Shown here one piece after another: positions 6,107-7,734 of a DNA stretch of 7,734 nucleotides. Source of the DNA: Aquifex sp. (GTDB lineage: Bacteria; Aquificota; Aquificia; Aquificales; Aquificaceae); NCBI GenBank assembly GCA_003978875.1, contig QNXQ01000212.1:1-7734 (forward strand). Reading direction: 5' to 3'. The notes beneath the pieces were generated by a model that was not told the DNA's origin, searched no databases, and saw only the letters and a program-made list of their open reading frames with translations. Within the stretch, counting starts at the first letter, position 1. Every line of letters starts with the position of its first letter. The position numbers and the translations under genes are program-made.

Positions 6107-6116
6107 AACATGAATG

Positions 6117-6143
6117 AAAAAAGGAGGTTATTTCTCCGTTTTT
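6117..6143 (-). terminator. weak terminator-like hairpin across the rph stop
   Basis: The segment is nearly palindromic, with a run of A, then GGAG, a seven-base loop, CTCC, G and a run of T. On the minus strand the hairpin ends in TTTTTT (6122-6117), as an intrinsic terminator would, but its GC core is only four pairs. It overlaps the rph stop codon and lies just before the helicase ATG. It may therefore partly separate rph from helicase expression, or block a ribosome site for the helicase. Confidence 0.35.
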
Positions 6144-6901
6144 ACCTCTTTTAAATCACTTCTATCCCAATTTCCCGTTTCCGAATCTATCACATAAAGT
6201 TTTTGCTGTAGGTCAATGAGCTGATTGATACCCTTTTCTGCAAGGGTTAGCATTTCTATTAATTGCTCTTTTGAAAAGTTATGTTCTTCACCCATTGTAT
6301 GTACTTCAGAAAGGAGTCCGCTACCAGTTCCCACAACGTTCATATCCACTTGTGCAGCGGAATCTTCTTCAAAGTTTAGGTCTAAAAGTATTTGGTCGTT
6401 TACGAGTCCAACACTCACCGCAGCGACAAAATCCTTTATGGGATTACCTTCTATTACCCCATCCTTTTGTAGCCTTATTAATGCATCAGCTACCGCAACG
6501 AATGCTCCGGTAATAGCAGCTGTTCTCGTTCCACCATCAGCTTGGATTACATCACAGTCAACCCATATAGTTCTTTCACCTATTTTCTTTAAATCCACAA
6601 CCGTCCTCATTGCCCTTCCTATCATTCTCTGTATTTCGTGGGTTCTACCTCCTATTCTTCCCTGGACGGATTCCCTTATATTCCTTTGTTGTGTTGCTCT
6701 CGGGAGCATAGAATATTCAGCGGTAATCCAGCCCTGTCCTTTACCTTTTAACCATCCGGGAACATTTTCTATTACGGATGCAGTGCATATCACTTTGGTT
6801 CTTCCAAAGCTAATAAGACATGAACCTTCCGGATATTCGAGGAAATCCCTTATTATCTGAACCTGTCTAAGTTCGTCAGGTTTCCTTCCGTCAATTCGCA
6901 T
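6128..6901 (-). CDS. rph: ribonuclease PH
   Basis: A phosphate-dependent 3'-5' exoribonuclease, hexameric in the family, that trims the 3' tails of tRNA precursors. The 257-residue sequence starts with the family hallmark MRIDGRKPDELR. It contains RATQQRNIRESVQGRIGGR (68-86, including phosphate-site R86) and ADGGTRTAAITGAF (121-134, with T125 and R126 of the phosphate site). It also has EEDSAAQVDMNVV (178-190) with D180 and D186 as probable metal ligands. All catalytic motifs are intact. From memory it is very close to the structurally studied Aquifex aeolicus enzyme, which is the main taxonomic clue in the window. It lies 11 bp after the restriction-endonuclease stop and 21 bp before the helicase, with no clear SD. 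The usual rdgB neighbour is absent. Confidence 0.96.
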   Translation of the reverse strand: MRIDGRKPDELRQVQIIRDFLEYPEGSCLISFGRTKVICTASVIENVPGWLKGKGQGWITAEYSMLPRATQQRNIRESVQGRIGGRTHEIQRMIGRAMRTVVDLKKIGERTIWVDCDVIQADGGTRTAAITGAFVAVADALIRLQKDGVIEGNPIKDFVAAVSVGLVNDQILLDLNFEEDSAAQVDMNVVGTGSGLLSEVHTMGEEHNFSKEQLIEMLTLAEKGINQLIDLQQKLYVIDSETGNWDRSDLKEVKTEK

Positions 6902-6912
6902 GAAAATTAATT

Positions 6913-7734
6913 TTACTTCAATAAAGACTTAAGCTTTTCTATTCTTCTATAGTTATATTTTCCATCTTCTTTAAAAGGTCTTTGGAATAAAATTCGTGAA
7001 GCTTTCTTCTCAAGGATATTGAAATTTTTTACTATTAGGAGTTCATCGTATAAATACCAATCTTTGAGGATTTGTTCATACTTTTTCGGATTTCTTTTAT
7101 AGTTCTCAGGATTATTAATAAAGATGAACCTATCCATAAATTCCGTAGTAGCTATTTTGTTTATTATGTGAAGTAATTTTTCCATTGTGTTCCTTTCACC
7201 GCTTAATCTATCCCACAGTTCCCCCGCAAGTAGAACTTCCTGCGGGTCAAAGTATTTTTCAAACTCTATTAGATGTTTCATAAATCTACCTTTATTGCAT
7301 CCTGTAGGATTATCACTTAATGGGTCGAATGGAAATCCTATGAAATATCTAATCTCTTTGTTCGGATATAGAAGCTTCAAACAGGCCTTTGCTTTTAGGA
7401 TTTTCTCCTTTTCTCCTCTCATTTCTCCTGCATTTGGACGTACTGATTTTAACTCTATAGCTTCTACATAATCTTTTTCAATAATAAAGACATCTGCGGT
7501 AAAATTAGGAGCTTTTTTAAGCTTTCCTTCTTTTACGGAAAAAATTAGTTTATTTTCCTCCTCTAAATTTGGCTTTTTATTTCCGTTCTTCAGGTCTGTT
7601 ATTATCTCATTTATTATTCGCTCTTGTTCTTCAAAGTATTTACAATCTTTAAAAGTTCTTTTTTCTCCATCACTCAGAATGTGTGCTACATTTTCAAAAA
7701 ACGATTGCCCGAGAGTTGTATTCAGGCCATGAAA
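6913..7734 (-). CDS. PD-(D/E)XK restriction endonuclease, TdeIII-like (5' partial)
   Basis: The frame is open without a stop from the window edge to TAA at 6913-6915, giving 273 visible residues. An internal ATG at 7422 would cut off the catalytic core, so it is not the start. Visible residues 80-100 contain A-D81-VFIIEKDYVEAI-E94-L-K96, a good PD-(D/E)XK nuclease signature. It is followed by SVRPNAGEMRGEKEKIL, which resembles the K-S/T-V-x-PN stretch of type II enzymes. The segment NTTLGQSFFENVAHIL (5-20) recalls the N-terminal region of the TdeIII family, known to cut GGNCC. Both resemblances are from memory. The true start and any partner methyltransferase lie right of the window. The gene is markedly AT-rich and Lys-rich, consistent with horizontal acquisition. 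Its stop is 11 bp before rph, so it may share that transcript. Confidence 0.65.
   Translation of the reverse strand, partial: FHGLNTTLGQSFFENVAHILSDGEKRTFKDCKYFEEQERIINEIITDLKNGNKKPNLEEENKLIFSVKEGKLKKAPNFTADVFIIEKDYVEAIELKSVRPNAGEMRGEKEKILKAKACLKLLYPNKEIRYFIGFPFDPLSDNPTGCNKGRFMKHLIEFEKYFDPQEVLLAGELWDRLSGERNTMEKLLHIINKIATTEFMDRFIFINNPENYKRNPKKYEQILKDWYLYDELLIVKNFNILEKKASRILFQRPFKEDGKYNYRRIEKLKSLLK

Noticed and set aside
6107..6130. rph and the helicase as one fused or read-through protein
   Set aside because: They are in the same frame with only the TAA and seven sense codons between them, but nothing suggests stop read-through, and both proteins have normal family ends.
6225..6860. Long + strand open frame (211 codons) antisense to rph
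   Set aside because: It is a shadow of the highly conserved rph coding sequence; composition is Ser/Ile/Pro-rich with no family resemblance and no SD.
6913..7422. Restriction endonuclease starting at the ATG at 7422
   Set aside because: The same frame is open to the window edge and the catalytic D-x12-ELK motif lies upstream of that ATG, so the gene must start further right.

Overview
The window looks like a compact, AT-rich thermophile genome, most likely an Aquificales bacterium close to Aquifex. The main reason is the RNase PH protein, which from memory closely resembles that of Aquifex aeolicus. Other pointers are the dense packing, Lys/Glu-rich proteins and the rarity of Shine-Dalgarno (SD) sequences. 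The assignment is from recall and was not checked by a search.

Layout, left to right. Positions 1-91 hold the start of a leftward gene with a strong ribosome binding site. Positions 92-319 are a non-coding stretch with an unusually structured inverted-repeat element (126-226). A tyrosine recombinase (320-1384) follows on the + strand. It is succeeded directly by the 3' half of a tRNA-Leu(UAA) gene (1434-1497), which I read as the scar of integration into a tRNA gene. Seven bases after the encoded CCA begins nadC (1505-2329). A small FtsL-like membrane protein (2283-2555, minus) overlaps the end of nadC and is divergent, by only 23 bp, from a MtaB-type tRNA methylthiotransferase (2579-3811). 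That gene meets a Ski2/Hel308-like helicase (3812-6106, minus) stop to stop with no spacer. Upstream of the helicase on the minus strand lie rph (RNase PH, 6128-6901) and a PD-(D/E)XK restriction endonuclease resembling the TdeIII family (6913-7734), which is open at the window edge.

How they fit together. nadC, mtaB, rph and the helicase are housekeeping functions: NAD synthesis, tRNA modification, tRNA 3' maturation and nucleic-acid unwinding. The accessory content sits at the two edges. The integrase with its tRNA scar is on the left, and the restriction enzyme is on the right. The minus-strand genes from 7734 to 3812 are co-directional with short gaps and may be one transcription unit, although a weak terminator-like hairpin lies across the rph stop.

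The most interesting spots are three. The first is the displaced tRNA-Leu half, which has an enlarged anticodon loop. The second is a 40-codon reading frame with a good SD that runs through that tRNA half and ends in an ATGA overlap with nadC. The third is the three-helix element at 126-226 between the two divergent genes at the left. I see no CRISPR array, insertion sequence or rRNA.
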